DNA of 64,000 nt from Halorussus salilacus (GCF_024138125.1 NZ_CP099993.1:1674001-1738000); one strand, 5' to 3'. Positions 41,405 through 50,244 are shown, counted from the stretch's first letter. Program-made: numbers and translations. The notes: generated by a model not told the origin, from the sequence alone.

Positions 41405-42091
41405 TCAGGTGGTCTTCGAGGTGGGCTCCTCGGGTTCGCTGGGCGGCTCGACACCCTCCGCGGCCTCGACGGTGTCGGTGCGCTTCTCGGTGTCGACGTG
41501 CCAGCGGTCGATCTCGTCCTCGTACGCCGACAGCTTCTCGCTGACGTGTTGCTTGAGGTCGTCGTCGTTGACGTTGACCTCGAAGACGAACTCGGGTTCG
41601 CCGTCGCCCCGGCCGACGCGCTGGAGGTTGGCGCTGACGAGGTCGTTGTCGAAGTAGTAGGGCGCGAGCCGGGTCATCACCTTCTGGTAGACGGTGTCCT
41701 CGACCTTGCGGATGGCCTTCCGACTCGCGGAGTCGGCCGCCCGAGCGACGTAGCTCACCGAGTCCTGCCACTTGTCGACCGCCTCGTCGGTCTGCTCGTC
41801 GTTGAGCTTCTCGTAGGACTCGGTTATCTTCTCGCCCGCGGTCTTGAGGTCCTCGTCGGGGCCCTTGCCCTTCTTCTCGCCCTTCCCCTCGTTGACCGAC
41901 GCCTGCTCGGCGGTCTTCTCCGAGACGTCCTCGCCGAGTCGCTCGTGGGACTTGGGTCGCCACTCCTCCCACTCCTCGTAGGCGTCGCCGGACACGTCGG
42001 CCTCTCGAAGCGCCTCTGTGATGCGCTCGCCGTGTTCGACGATGTCGCCCCAACTGCCCCGGAGCTTGAATCCGGAAACGCTCTCTTCCAT
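41405..42091 (-). CDS. DUF5828 family protein
   Basis: 228 residues, highly charged and predicted mostly helical. MEESVSGFKLRGSWGDIVEHG at the start, WEEWRPKSHERLGEDVSEKTA and YDFNDLV-like DNDLVSANLQRVGRGDGEP match the haloarchaeal DUF5828 family as I remember it. No cysteine, metal or membrane motif. The acidic C-terminus is disordered. The gene's role is unknown; it precedes the phosphate permease gene on the same strand by 65 bases, so it may be the first gene of an operon with it. Confidence 0.8.
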   Translation of the reverse strand: MEESVSGFKLRGSWGDIVEHGERITEALREADVSGDAYEEWEEWRPKSHERLGEDVSEKTAEQASVNEGKGEKKGKGPDEDLKTAGEKITESYEKLNDEQTDEAVDKWQDSVSYVARAADSASRKAIRKVEDTVYQKVMTRLAPYYFDNDLVSANLQRVGRGDGEPEFVFEVNVNDDDLKQHVSEKLSAYEDEIDRWHVDTEKRTDTVEAAEGVEPPSEPEEPTSKTT

Positions 42092-42137
42092 TGGTACGCC
42101 TCCTAGTTCGGGTCCGATATACAGTTGTCGCCCGCGG

Positions 42138-42359
42138 TCAGCGACCGTAGGTGAGTCGAGTCGCGAACTGGTCGAGCCGACGCTTGACTCGCCCGAGCCA
42201 GACGTGGTGTCTGTTCACCGCCCGAATCTCGGACTCGTCGACCTCGATTCGCGGCCCGTCGAAGGGGTTGCGCCCGCCAGCGTCGCCGTCCTCGGTCGTC
42301 ATCGAGACGACGCTGGTCATCGAACACCGGCCGCACGCTTCGGTCCGTTTGTCGTCCAT
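42138..42359 (-). CDS. small CxxC-containing protein, function unknown
   Basis: 73 residues. ACGRCSMTSVVSMTTEDGD near the N-terminus carries a CxxC that may hold zinc, and GRVKRRLDQFATRLTYGR is a basic C-terminus. It is a compact protein with an acidic middle. It lies 46 bases before the DUF5828 gene on the same strand, so the two are likely co-transcribed. No family can be named. Confidence 0.6.
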   Translation of the reverse strand: MDDKRTEACGRCSMTSVVSMTTEDGDAGGRNPFDGPRIEVDESEIRAVNRHHVWLGRVKRRLDQFATRLTYGR

Positions 42360-42405
42360 GCGTACTACTCCCGCGGTGGTTGGGCGGCTCGACGCTTAAG
42401 CTTTT

Positions 42406-42502
42406 GGCGGCGCGGGTCACGGAATGCCTCGGTCGGCGGCGCGGGTCACGGAATGCCTCGGTCGGCGGCGCGGGTCACGGAATGCCTCGGTCGGCGGCGC
42501 GG
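42406..42502. repeat. 29-base tandem repeat, three full copies and a partial fourth
   Basis: The unit starts GGCGGCGCGGGTCACGG and ends ATGCCTCGGTC; copies are at 42406-42434, 42435-42463 and 42464-42492, identical, then ten bases of a fourth. The array runs directly into a perfect 23-bp hairpin whose left arm is the same sequence as the unit junction. It is not coding. Confidence 0.9.
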
Positions 42503-42535
42503 CGCGCAGAATGCGCGCCGCGCCGCCGACCGAGG
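42485..42535. repeat. perfect 23-bp hairpin with five-base loop
   Basis: Left arm 42485-42507 (starting CCTCGGTCGGCGGCG) and right arm 42513-42535 are exact reverse complements, with loop AGAAT. The left arm begins in the last tandem unit and continues through CGGCGCGC. Confidence 0.9.
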
Positions 42536-42566
42536 GTATTTACCCCACCGCGCTCTGGGGTCCCAC

Positions 42567-42848
42567 ATGGGACACCGCGTCATCGACCCCGCGTCGGTCG
42601 AACCCCGCGAGCAGATTCCGCTGGCGTACCACTCCCGCGAGGAGACCGAGGCGCGGAGCGCCTCGGAAACGCGAGTAGCGCGGAGCGACGCTCCGCGGGC
42701 AGTCGAGCGGCGAAGTCGCGAGACGACGGTGACGCCGCTCCTGTTGGGCGCACCGCCGGTCGATGCCTACGCGGGCGCACCGCCGGTCGATGCCCACGCG
42801 GGCGCACCGCCGGTCGACGACGTTCACGCTTACGACCCGGCCGCATGA
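42567..42848 (+). pseudogene. decayed cupin-domain gene with expanded 27-base repeats
   Basis: 93 residues. The start MGHRVIDPASVEP and the end APPVDDVHAYDPA are the two ends of a common haloarchaeal cupin, but the conserved middle (cupin motif 1 and 2 with their metal ligands) is gone: EQIPLAYHSREETEA joins straight on and RSASETRVARSDAP is unrelated sequence. Near the C-terminus a nine-residue unit GAPPVDAYA / GAPPVDAHA / GAPPVDD is tandemly repeated (27 bases each, 42747-42800 plus a part). It probably no longer folds as a cupin. Its stop overlaps the next gene's ATG (ATGA), suggesting it once led an operon. Confidence 0.65.
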
Positions 42849-43477
42849 GCGACGGAAGTTCCGACGCGCAGGGACCGACCGCGCCCGATGACCGCCCCGA
42901 CGCGACCCTCCCCGAGGACGTCCCCGACTGGGACGACGAGTACCTCGACCGCGTCAGCGACAGGCTGATGTACAGCTTCGATATGGAGAACGGCTACCGC
43001 GTCCGGGGCGAGCGGTTCGACCTCTACGGCGAACTCCGCGTCGAGAACCAGAAGCAACTGCTCCACCCCGCGCTCAACTACGCCAACCACGAGGCCCGCG
43101 AGCACCTCTTCGCGCGCCGGGCCGACCGGGTGACGGTCGCCGACCTCGAACGCCTCGTCGAACTGGGTCACGACCTCGCCGACGAGTGGATCGAGGCCGA
43201 CGAGGAGCACTTCGAGACGGAGTTCACGTTCGCCGTCGTCGTCCCCGAGGTCCCCGAGTCGGTCCGGGAGTTCGTCGAGGGGTTCCGCGACCGGACGCTC
43301 ATCAAGTACGGCTTCTACGGTCGATACGAGGTGAACCTCGTCGTGGTCGCCCCCGACGACGAGCGACTCGTTGCCAGCCGGAACGCCGAGACGGCGACCG
43401 CATTCCGCCTCTGGGACGACATCGACCGAACCGAACCGGGACTCGTCGAACGGTTCGTCCGCTCGCTGTGGCGCTGA
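42845..43477 (+). CDS. conserved haloarchaeal protein of unknown function
   Basis: 210 residues. Acidic, with an N-terminal disordered stretch of about 30 residues and a globular remainder: DRVSDRLMYSFDMENGYRVRG, NYANHEAREHLFARRADRVT, FETEFTFAVVVPEVPESV and KYGFYGRYEVNLVVVAPDD. No catalytic motif is visible. It overlaps the cupin-relic stop codon by four bases, so the two were or are co-translated. It has no recognised name that I can support. Confidence 0.75.
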   Translation: MSDGSSDAQGPTAPDDRPDATLPEDVPDWDDEYLDRVSDRLMYSFDMENGYRVRGERFDLYGELRVENQKQLLHPALNYANHEAREHLFARRADRVTVADLERLVELGHDLADEWIEADEEHFETEFTFAVVVPEVPESVREFVEGFRDRTLIKYGFYGRYEVNLVVVAPDDERLVASRNAETATAFRLWDDIDRTEPGLVERFVRSLWR

Positions 43478-43507
43478 CGGCGTCGCAAAAAGGAGTTCGG
43501 GTCGCTC

Positions 43508-45250
43508 TCAGTCGTCGTCCGGGGGACGGCCGCCGTCGGTCGCTGGTGCGCCCGTGCGTCCCCCCCTGGCCTTCTGGATGTTGCCGTACCCCATCCGGAG
43601 GAGCGACAGCGCCAGCACGATGAGTACCGTTCCGATGGCGATCTGCAGGCCCAGCGACCAGACCGCCTCGGACGACTCGCCCAAGATGATGCCCTGATAG
43701 AGGTTCTGGTAGTACTGGAGGTACACCAGCGCGAGGATGGTGATCGTCGACATGATCGCCATCGGCACGCCGGTACTGATGAGCTGTTTGTTCGCGCTCC
43801 AGTTGGCCAGCCACACCGTCGCGGTCAGTAGCGCGAGCGCCGCGAGCAACTGGTTCGCGCTCCCGAACAGTTGCCAGAGCGGCGTCCACGTTCCCGACGC
43901 GATGAGGCCGAACGCCACGACCGACTGGAAGCCAGCGTTCGCGTAGCGGTTGGTTGCGACCTCCTCGACCTGCGACTCGGGCGTGCCGATGATCTCTTCG
44001 AGCATGTACCGACCCAGTCGGAGCGCCGTGTCGGTGGACGTGAGCAGGAAGCTCACCATCACCAGCGCCATGAACGGCGCGCCGAACGACTCGGGGATGC
44101 CGAAGCTGGTGAGCAGGATGCCGCCCCCTGCCGCGAAGTTCGGGAGCGCCAGTCCGACGCCGCTGGTCGCGCCTTCGGGGGTGATGCCGACGACGGCGAC
44201 CGCCGACAGCGCGACGACGGCCAGCAGTCCCTCGCCGAGCATCCCGCCGTATCCGATGAGTCGGGCGTCGGTCTCCTTGTTGAGCTGTTTAGCGGTCGTC
44301 CCCGATGAGACCAGCGAGTGGAACCCGCTGATGGTCCCGCACGCGATGGTGACGAACAACATCGGGAACAGCGGACTCACGACGCCGAAGGAGTCGCTCC
44401 CCCAGAACCCGCTGTAGGCGGGGATGTTGGTCTGGAGCGGCTCGGCTGGCGTCGTGACGAGCGTTCCGACGATGATGGCCAGGAGTGCGCCCCCGACGCC
44501 CGCGTACAGCAGGAACGACGAGAGGTAGTCGCGCGGTTGCAACAGCACCCACACCGGCAGGACGCTGGCGACGAACGCGTAGGCCAAGATGATGGGAATC
44601 CAGGTCTCCTGAGTCAGCGCGAGGGGGTACTGGATTCCGACCCAGACGCTCGCGAACACGCCCGACACGAACACGACGGTACCGGGGATGAACGGCCCGT
44701 TGAACTGGTAGAGGTACACTCCGAACACGAGCGCGAGCCCGATGTAGAGGATGCTCGCGGTCGCAGCGCTGGGATACTTCTGGAACACCAGCGCCGTGAC
44801 GTACGCGAACACGGCCACGACGAGGATGATTGTCAGGAACGCGAACCACAGGAGCATGTTCTTGCCCTCCTCGCCGACGTACTCGCCGATGATGTACCCT
44901 ATCGACTTGCCCTCGTGTCGCAGACTGCCCGACAGCGACACGAAGTCGTGGACCGCGCCCATCAGCGGATTGCCGATGGCGATCCACAGTATCGCTGGCA
45001 CCCAGCCCCAGATGAGTCCCGCCGTGATGGGCCCGACGATGGGTGCGCCGCCCGCGATGCTCGAATAGTGATGCCCCAACAGCACCGGCTTTTTGGCCGG
45101 TACGTACTCCTGGCCGTCCTCGTACTTGTGCGCTGGCGTCTCGTTGCTCGCGTTCAGTTCGACGAACTGGGCGAGGTATCGCGAGTACCCGAAGTACCCC
45201 ACCGTGAACAGCGCGAGCACCGAGACCACCAACCAGATTACTTGTACCAT
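43508..45250 (-). CDS. cstA: CstA family carbon starvation / peptide-pyruvate transporter
   Basis: 580 residues and about 16 membrane helices. The VLLGHHYSSIAGGAPIVGPI motif near residue 58 and the WVPAILWIAIGNPLMGAVHDF motif near 85 are typical CstA signatures. FHSLVSSGTTAKQLNKETDA and the LTSTDTALRLGRYMLEE blocks match the second half. In bacteria CstA imports peptides or pyruvate under starvation; the haloarchaeal substrate is not known. ATG 45250 is preferred because the hydrophobic first helix starts at that Met (VIWLVVSVLALFTVG). Confidence 0.9.
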   Translation of the reverse strand: MVQVIWLVVSVLALFTVGYFGYSRYLAQFVELNASNETPAHKYEDGQEYVPAKKPVLLGHHYSSIAGGAPIVGPITAGLIWGWVPAILWIAIGNPLMGAVHDFVSLSGSLRHEGKSIGYIIGEYVGEEGKNMLLWFAFLTIILVVAVFAYVTALVFQKYPSAATASILYIGLALVFGVYLYQFNGPFIPGTVVFVSGVFASVWVGIQYPLALTQETWIPIILAYAFVASVLPVWVLLQPRDYLSSFLLYAGVGGALLAIIVGTLVTTPAEPLQTNIPAYSGFWGSDSFGVVSPLFPMLFVTIACGTISGFHSLVSSGTTAKQLNKETDARLIGYGGMLGEGLLAVVALSAVAVVGITPEGATSGVGLALPNFAAGGGILLTSFGIPESFGAPFMALVMVSFLLTSTDTALRLGRYMLEEIIGTPESQVEEVATNRYANAGFQSVVAFGLIASGTWTPLWQLFGSANQLLAALALLTATVWLANWSANKQLISTGVPMAIMSTITILALVYLQYYQNLYQGIILGESSEAVWSLGLQIAIGTVLIVLALSLLRMGYGNIQKARGGRTGAPATDGGRPPDDD

Positions 45251-45457
45251 GTCACGTCGCCTCATCCCGAGACACGCAAAATAGGAACTTAAAGATTGTC
45301 GTAATTTTTGGCGGCGGATGTCATCTCGAAACCGCAGTTCTCCGAGGAAACGAAGGCTTATCCCCCCACCTCGATAGCAGAAAAGTTCTTTCCCGAGGAT
45401 ATTCGAACGTTGAATACCTTTCGGCCGGGGGTCGCGGTCGAAACTCCGGTCGGAGGT

Positions 45458-46423
45458 TCAGGCCGGAACCGTTGCCACGTCGATGTCGAGTTCGGCGGCG
45501 ACCTCCGCGAGCAGGTCCCCCTTGACCTCCTCGACGCGTTGCTCGATTCGCGCGACGACCGGCGGCTCGAAGGTCGTCCGAATCCGCTCGATGCGGTCGC
45601 GCTCGTTCTCGTAGCGCTCCCGGAGGTAGCGCGCGCCCGTCCCGTCCTCGTCGGCGTCGGGTTCGGGCGCGACCTTGTTGACGACCAGTCCCTCGACGCC
45701 GAGGTCGTACTCGGTCAGGTCCTCGATGGCCCGGCTCGTCTCCCGAATCGAGAGTTCGTCGGGGTTCAACACGAGGAAGAAGGAGGCGTCGTTCCGTAGG
45801 GTGTCACCGGCGAACTCGAACAGCTCCTTTCGCTCGGTGAGTCGCGCGATGATGGGGTCTTCTCTGGCAGTCTTGCGCGCTTCCCGGTCGCCGATGGCGG
45901 CCCGCTCGAACAGGTCGATGCTCTTCGAGCGCTTCTCGACCAGCCGCTCTATCCAGTCTTGGAGGAAGTCGGGGAGTCCCAGTAGCCGGAGGGTGCCCCC
46001 GGTGGGTGCGGTGTCGAACACCACGCGGTCGAACTCCTCGGACTCGCCCATCACGTCGATGAAGCGGTCGAACAGCGCGGCCTCGTACGCACCGGGGGTC
46101 CGGTGAGCGAGTTCTATCTGGCGGTCGATCTCGTTGACGATGCCCGGACTCACTTGGTCGGTCATCGTCCGCTTGATGTCCATCATGTGGCGCTCGACCT
46201 CCTCCTCGGGGTCTATCTCCATCGCCCAGAGGTTCTCTCGGCCCGCGACCGCTTCGGGGTCGTCGCCGAACTGCTGGTCGAACACGTCGGAGGTACTGTG
46301 GGCCGGGTCGGTCGAGACGACCAGCGTCTTGAGTCCCGCCTCCGCGCACTTCAGGCCGTAGGCGCACGACACCGTGGTCTTGCCGACGCCGCCCTTGCCC
46401 CCGAAGAAGACGAATTTCTCCAT
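45458..46423 (-). CDS. ArsA/Get3-like P-loop ATPase
   Basis: 321 residues. FFGGKGGVGKTTVSCAYGL is the deviant Walker A of the ArsA/GET3/MinD group, DPAHSTSDVFDQQ is the switch region and VFDTAPTGGTLRLLGLP follows. No Cys-pair for arsenite or zinc is visible and the arsenical pump partners are absent. The archaeal Get3-like role (membrane-protein handling) is possible. The gene lies 20 bases after the small gene at 46444 on the same strand, so the two form an operon. Confidence 0.88.
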   Translation of the reverse strand: MEKFVFFGGKGGVGKTTVSCAYGLKCAEAGLKTLVVSTDPAHSTSDVFDQQFGDDPEAVAGRENLWAMEIDPEEEVERHMMDIKRTMTDQVSPGIVNEIDRQIELAHRTPGAYEAALFDRFIDVMGESEEFDRVVFDTAPTGGTLRLLGLPDFLQDWIERLVEKRSKSIDLFERAAIGDREARKTAREDPIIARLTERKELFEFAGDTLRNDASFFLVLNPDELSIRETSRAIEDLTEYDLGVEGLVVNKVAPEPDADEDGTGARYLRERYENERDRIERIRTTFEPPVVARIEQRVEEVKGDLLAEVAAELDIDVATVPA

Positions 46424-46443
46424 GTTAGACGTGGCTCTCCATG

Positions 46444-46740
46444 TCAGAAGTGGTACTGCTGGCCCTTGCGCTCGATGAGCGATTCGCGGTCCCACATCCG
46501 CCGCTCCCACTGCTGGAACTCCTCGCCGAGGTACGGCAGAAGTTCGGCCGTGTAGTAGGAGACGGGACTCGGGATGCCGAACGCGTCGGCGAAGCATGCG
46601 AACATGAACGCGTCCTCGCTGTCCTCGGCCTCCTTCTCGATGAGTTCGTACGCGGGATGCTCTATCATCCCGTGGTAAAGCCCGTGGAGCCACTCTTCTA
46701 CGAGGTCGCGGTACTCCGCGATCCGGTCGGCGAGCGTCAT
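46444..46740 (-). CDS. conserved protein co-transcribed with the ArsA-like ATPase
   Basis: 98 residues. Predicted helical; the motifs WLHGLYHGMIEHPAYELIEK, CFADAFGIPSPVSYYTAELLPY and WERRMWDRESLIERKG are rich in aromatic residues. No recognised domain. Its position directly upstream of arsA, sharing strand and a 20-base gap, suggests a partner or substrate adaptor, but there is no functional proof. Confidence 0.75.
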   Translation of the reverse strand: MTLADRIAEYRDLVEEWLHGLYHGMIEHPAYELIEKEAEDSEDAFMFACFADAFGIPSPVSYYTAELLPYLGEEFQQWERRMWDRESLIERKGQQYHF

Positions 46741-46802
46741 CGTGTCTCATACAGCCACCGAGGCGACAAAAGGTTGCCGCCCCGGGACCCGTCCACGGGA
46801 TT

Positions 46803-47210
46803 TCAGGTCCCGTCGGCCAGTTCGTCGAGCAACTGCCGGAGTTCGCTCCGGCGCTTCCACGCCGCCACGCGGTCGGTGAGTTGCGAAACCGGGAGGCCGA
46901 GGCTCACCGACGACCGCGCGGTGACGCGACTCCCTTCGTCTCTCGGCGCGACCGAAATCTCCGTCTCCATCGCGTCGAACGGTCCCGCTTCGCCTCGCTG
47001 GCTGTACGCGATGCCGTTCTCGCGCTCCTCGAAGTCGAGTCGCATCGCGAATCCTCTCGCGCCCGCGGTCACCGTCCAGCCCTCGCTGGTCTCCTCGATT
47101 TCGCGCACCTCGAAACTGCCCTCGTACTCGACGACCGACTCGGGTGTCAGCGAGCGCTCGACGACCGCGGGCGGTGCGGGGACGAACGCCGAGACTTCGA
47201 CTTCGCGCAT
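46803..47210 (-). CDS. SRPBCC/CoxG-like lipid-or-ligand-binding protein
   Basis: 135 residues. VEVSAFVPAPPAVVERSLTPES at the start, SFEVREIEETSEGWTVTAGA and TEISVAPRDEGSRVTARSSV give the antiparallel strand pattern of the START/SRPBCC fold, followed by a C-terminal helix (RSELRQLLDELADG). ATG 47210 starts right before it. Proteins of this family bind hydrophobic ligands in a deep cavity; the ligand here is unknown. Confidence 0.8.
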   Translation of the reverse strand: MREVEVSAFVPAPPAVVERSLTPESVVEYEGSFEVREIEETSEGWTVTAGARGFAMRLDFEERENGIAYSQRGEAGPFDAMETEISVAPRDEGSRVTARSSVSLGLPVSQLTDRVAAWKRRSELRQLLDELADGT

Positions 47211-47338
47211 CGTCGACCCTACGAACGCCACACAGAAAGCCTTACGGTCGGGTTTCGGCGGCGCGACGCTCGCCGTTGCGAGCGTCGCGCTCGGAACGGG
47301 GACGCCCCGTGCCCGAAACGAGGACCCCGGGTGACGCT

Positions 47339-47680
47339 TCACGCCCGTAACAGCGGAAGCGAGAAGAGCGCGAACACGCCTACGACGACCAGCGCGCCGA
47401 GGAGAAGCCGCCGCACGCGCAGCGTTGCCGGAACCTCGCTCGGTAGGTCGGGGCGGGCCGACCAGACGAATCGGTAGTAGGCGAACGCGACCGTCCCGAG
47501 GAACCCGGCCGTCGAGAGCGCGAGTGCGCCCCGCAGTCCGACCCCGAGCGCCAGCAGGTAGCCCGGCCCGAGGCTGTAACAGGCGAGGAACCCGAGCGCC
47601 CCGACCACCAGAAACGGCACGGGGTCGACCGGCACGCCGCGCCTGTTCTCCGGCCGTATGTCGGTCGTCCTCGGTCGCAT
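47339..47680 (-). CDS. small membrane protein, function unknown
   Basis: 113 residues. A short basic N-terminus (MRPRTTDIRPENRRG) is followed by about four hydrophobic helices: VPFLVVGALGFLACYSLG, LLALGVGLRGALALSTAGFL, FAYYRFVWSARP and LLLGALVVVGVFALFSL. Nothing is recognised. It lies 129 bases upstream of the SRPBCC gene on the same strand, so it may be co-transcribed with it. Confidence 0.65.
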   Translation of the reverse strand: MRPRTTDIRPENRRGVPVDPVPFLVVGALGFLACYSLGPGYLLALGVGLRGALALSTAGFLGTVAFAYYRFVWSARPDLPSEVPATLRVRRLLLGALVVVGVFALFSLPLLRA

Positions 47681-47764
47681 ATCGGCACTTCGCGAGGCTC
47701 GGACTTCGGTCTGGTGGCCCCTCTCGGAAAAGAGGTAAGTCGGTGGGCGAACCACGTCCCGCCG

Positions 47765-47944
47765 ATGACGAACTCGAAGGGCGACCCGCGTGTCCTTTTC
47801 GTGATGAACCTCGTGCTGTCGACCGTCTTCGCTGCGGCCGTCGTCTGGGGACTGGCGTTCATCGGTGCCGTGGAATTCGGATGGCGAAACGTCGGAATCG
47901 TGGCGATAGCACTGATGGTCGTGACCTCTCTCATCGTTCGGTGA
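47765..47944 (+). CDS. small two-helix membrane protein
   Basis: 59 residues. The N-terminus MTNSKGDPR is followed by two hydrophobic segments (VLFVMNLVLSTVFAAAVVWG and NVGIVAIALMVVTSLIV), with a Gly-rich turn. It is divergent from the minus-strand small membrane gene, sharing an upstream region of about 85 bases. No family is recognised. Confidence 0.65.
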   Translation: MTNSKGDPRVLFVMNLVLSTVFAAAVVWGLAFIGAVEFGWRNVGIVAIALMVVTSLIVR

Positions 47945-48039
47945 ACTCCGGTCGGTACCGCTCGACTGGAACGACCCGGGTCTCACGCCACTGTTCCATA
48001 TGTCGTATAGAAGATTTTAAGTACAAAAATGATATATTA

Positions 48040-48126
48040 ATGACTATGGGTGATAGCGGTTCTATCGAAGCGGAAGCGTCGTCACGCGAGTGGTGCCCTC
48101 ATTTGAGGCAACCGGAATACCTATGA
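48040..48126 (+). CDS. possible 28-residue leader ORF coupled to the surface-protein gene
   Basis: ATG 48040 (or the internal ATG 48046) opens a short frame, MTMGDSGSIEAEASSREWCP onward, ending in TGA at 48124-48126, which overlaps the ATG of the surface-protein gene (ATGA). A TATA-like TTTTAAGTA lies about 25 bases upstream, which fits a leaderless start here. It could be a translated leader with coupling, or the start of the transcript with a fortuitous frame. Confidence 0.35.
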   Translation: MTMGDSGSIEAEASSREWCPHLRQPEYL

Positions 48127-49595
48127 ACAGATCGATTTGCCTTCTCATCGCCGCGACGATAGTGCTGTCGGGGGTCTCGACCGGCGTATTCGCTACTTCC
48201 TCTTCTCCAGACGCGTATCTCGGGATTACTGAGGTGACGGTTTCGCCGGACCCACCCGAACCCGAAGAAGAATTCACGGTGACCGCCGCGGTCGAGAACC
48301 TCGACAACAGTTCGAGCTTCTACGATATCGACAGGGTAGAGCTCCGCCGTGGGGACGAGGAGAACTTCTCTGTTCACGACACCACGTCACCGCCCGGTCT
48401 GATTCGTTCGGGGGAGAAACGGTACGTTCGCGTGAACGGAACCATCGACGACCCCGGGACCCACTCGCTCCGACTCCACGTCTACGGCGAGAACGAGGAC
48501 GGTGAGCGGATTCACGTTCAGCACGAAACCGAGGTCCGAGTGGGAGCCGAACGCCCCCAACTCGAAATCGACGCGGACGAACCGGTAGCGAAGGCCGACT
48601 CTCCGGTCAACGTCACGCTCGCGAACGGATTGCCCTCGGACGTGCGGAACGTCGACGTGACGCTCGAAACCGAGGACGCCTCCCTCGAGAACTCCCACCG
48701 GACAAAATCGACCGTCGGAAGCGGTGAAGAGGCGAATTTCGAGTTCACCGCGAATGCGAACGAGTCGGGCGAACACCGATTCACGGCGACGGTTCGGTAC
48801 ACGACCGAGAACGGCTCGACGAAGTCGATCACGCAACATGCGACCCCGAACTTCGAACCGTTGTCGGACCAGGTCAGCCTCAACGCCGAGTCGACGGGTG
48901 ACGGTTCGCAGGTAACGGCGACGGTTACGAATTACGGCGACGTCTCCGTCGAGGACATCGTCGTTCGGGGACGCTCGGCGAACGCCACGCTGTCGGACGC
49001 CCCGGTCGATGAACTCGACCCGGGTGAGTCCGAGACGGTCGACCTCAACATCACCGAGTTCGACGCCGACGGCAAGATTCCGGTCGAAGTACTCGCAGAT
49101 TACAACGCGGGGACGACCGATGCTCGCGTGAACACGTCCCTCGACATCACGTCGAACCCCGGGTCGATCGAGTTGACCGGCCTCGAAACCGAACTCGAAG
49201 ACGGGAAGGTACACCTCTCGGGTAGCGCCAGTAACGTCGGTCTGACCGAAGCCAACAGCGTAATCGTTCGCGTGAAGTCGGCAGACGGCGTCGAGCCCGC
49301 TCACCCCAACAAGGAGTACTTCGTCGGAGAGGTCCCGGAAAGCGACTTCGTCTCGTTCGACGTGTATGCACGGGTCGACGACGGGGTCTCTGAGGTACCG
49401 CTGGAAGTGACGTATCTCGTGGACGGCGAACGCCAGACGTACACCGAGGCGGTCGAATATCGAACCGACACCGTCGAGACCGCGACCAGTGACGAGCGCG
49501 ACCTGCTACTTCCGGCCGCTATTGGCGGCGGTATCACGCTCATCGCCGGAGGAATCATGACAATCGCTTGGAGGAATCGCCGTGGCGGTGCTTGA
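48123..49595 (+). CDS. exported CARDB-like surface protein with C-terminal membrane anchor
   Basis: 490 residues. MNRSICLLIAATIVLSGVST is a Sec-type signal peptide. The mature protein is a series of acidic beta-rich repeats (EVTVSPDPPEPEEEFTVTAA, RPQLEIDADEPVAKADSP, SLNAESTGDGSQVTATVTNY, GSIELTGLETELEDGKVHLS) of the Ig-like CARDB or NPCBM-like kind, ending with a helix LLLPAAIGGGITLIAGGIM and Arg-rich tail. It probably sits on the cell surface. The stop overlaps the start of the ABC ATPase gene, so it is part of the same transport unit, perhaps as an accessory subunit. Confidence 0.85.
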   Translation: MNRSICLLIAATIVLSGVSTGVFATSSSPDAYLGITEVTVSPDPPEPEEEFTVTAAVENLDNSSSFYDIDRVELRRGDEENFSVHDTTSPPGLIRSGEKRYVRVNGTIDDPGTHSLRLHVYGENEDGERIHVQHETEVRVGAERPQLEIDADEPVAKADSPVNVTLANGLPSDVRNVDVTLETEDASLENSHRTKSTVGSGEEANFEFTANANESGEHRFTATVRYTTENGSTKSITQHATPNFEPLSDQVSLNAESTGDGSQVTATVTNYGDVSVEDIVVRGRSANATLSDAPVDELDPGESETVDLNITEFDADGKIPVEVLADYNAGTTDARVNTSLDITSNPGSIELTGLETELEDGKVHLSGSASNVGLTEANSVIVRVKSADGVEPAHPNKEYFVGEVPESDFVSFDVYARVDDGVSEVPLEVTYLVDGERQTYTEAVEYRTDTVETATSDERDLLLPAAIGGGITLIAGGIMTIAWRNRRGGA

Positions 49596-50244
49596 GACGG
49601 CGAACGTCTCGAAGCGATACGAGACGGGGGGCGAGGTAGTGACCGCGCTTCGGGACGTGACGTTCGGTATCGATTCGGGCGAGTTCGTCTCCATCGTCGG
49701 ACCGAGTGGTAGCGGCAAGACGACGCTACTCAACATCTTGGGACTGCTCGACGCGCCGACGACCGGAGTCGTCCGGATCGACGACGAGGACGTGACCGAA
49801 CTCTCCGACCGCGAACGAACCCTCGCCCGGAAACGCACCATCGGATTCGTGTTCCAGAACTTCTATCTCATCCCGACGTTGACAGCGAAGGAGAACGTCG
49901 AGGTTCCACGGCTGTTCGACCGGGACTCGACGCTCGCCGACCGAGCGACCGAACTGCTCGAACGGGTGGGGCTCGGGGACCGATGCAACCACAAACCGAA
50001 CGAGCTATCTGGCGGACAGAAACAGCGAGTCGCCATCGCGCGGGCGCTCATCAATCGGCCTCGGGTGGTTCTGGCCGACGAACCGACCGGAAACCTCGAC
50101 AGGGACACGGGGCGCCAAATCCTTCGAGAGTTCGTCGACATCTGTGATAACGGCGTCGCCGTAATCGCCGTCACGCACGACCCGCTGTTGAACGAGTACG
50201 TCGACCGGACGGTCGAACTGGTAGACGGAGACCTTCGGAGATGA
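49582..50244 (+). CDS. MacB/LolD-type ABC transporter ATPase
   Basis: 220 residues. Walker A is GPSGSGKTTLLN, the signature is NELSGGQKQRVAIARAL and Walker B is VVLADEPTGNLD, typical of the MacB/LolD group (which also drive FtsX-like permeases). Start is a GTG within the end of the surface-protein gene (14-base overlap), and the stop overlaps the permease start (ATGA). A transporter that uses this pairing usually performs mechanical work or exports lipoproteins, peptides or antibiotics; the substrate is not visible. Confidence 0.92.
   Translation: MAVLETANVSKRYETGGEVVTALRDVTFGIDSGEFVSIVGPSGSGKTTLLNILGLLDAPTTGVVRIDDEDVTELSDRERTLARKRTIGFVFQNFYLIPTLTAKENVEVPRLFDRDSTLADRATELLERVGLGDRCNHKPNELSGGQKQRVAIARALINRPRVVLADEPTGNLDRDTGRQILREFVDICDNGVAVIAVTHDPLLNEYVDRTVELVDGDLRR

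Noticed and set aside
42406-42492. Tandem 29-base units considered as a CRISPR array
   Set aside because: There are no spacers between the units and no cas genes nearby; units are directly contiguous.
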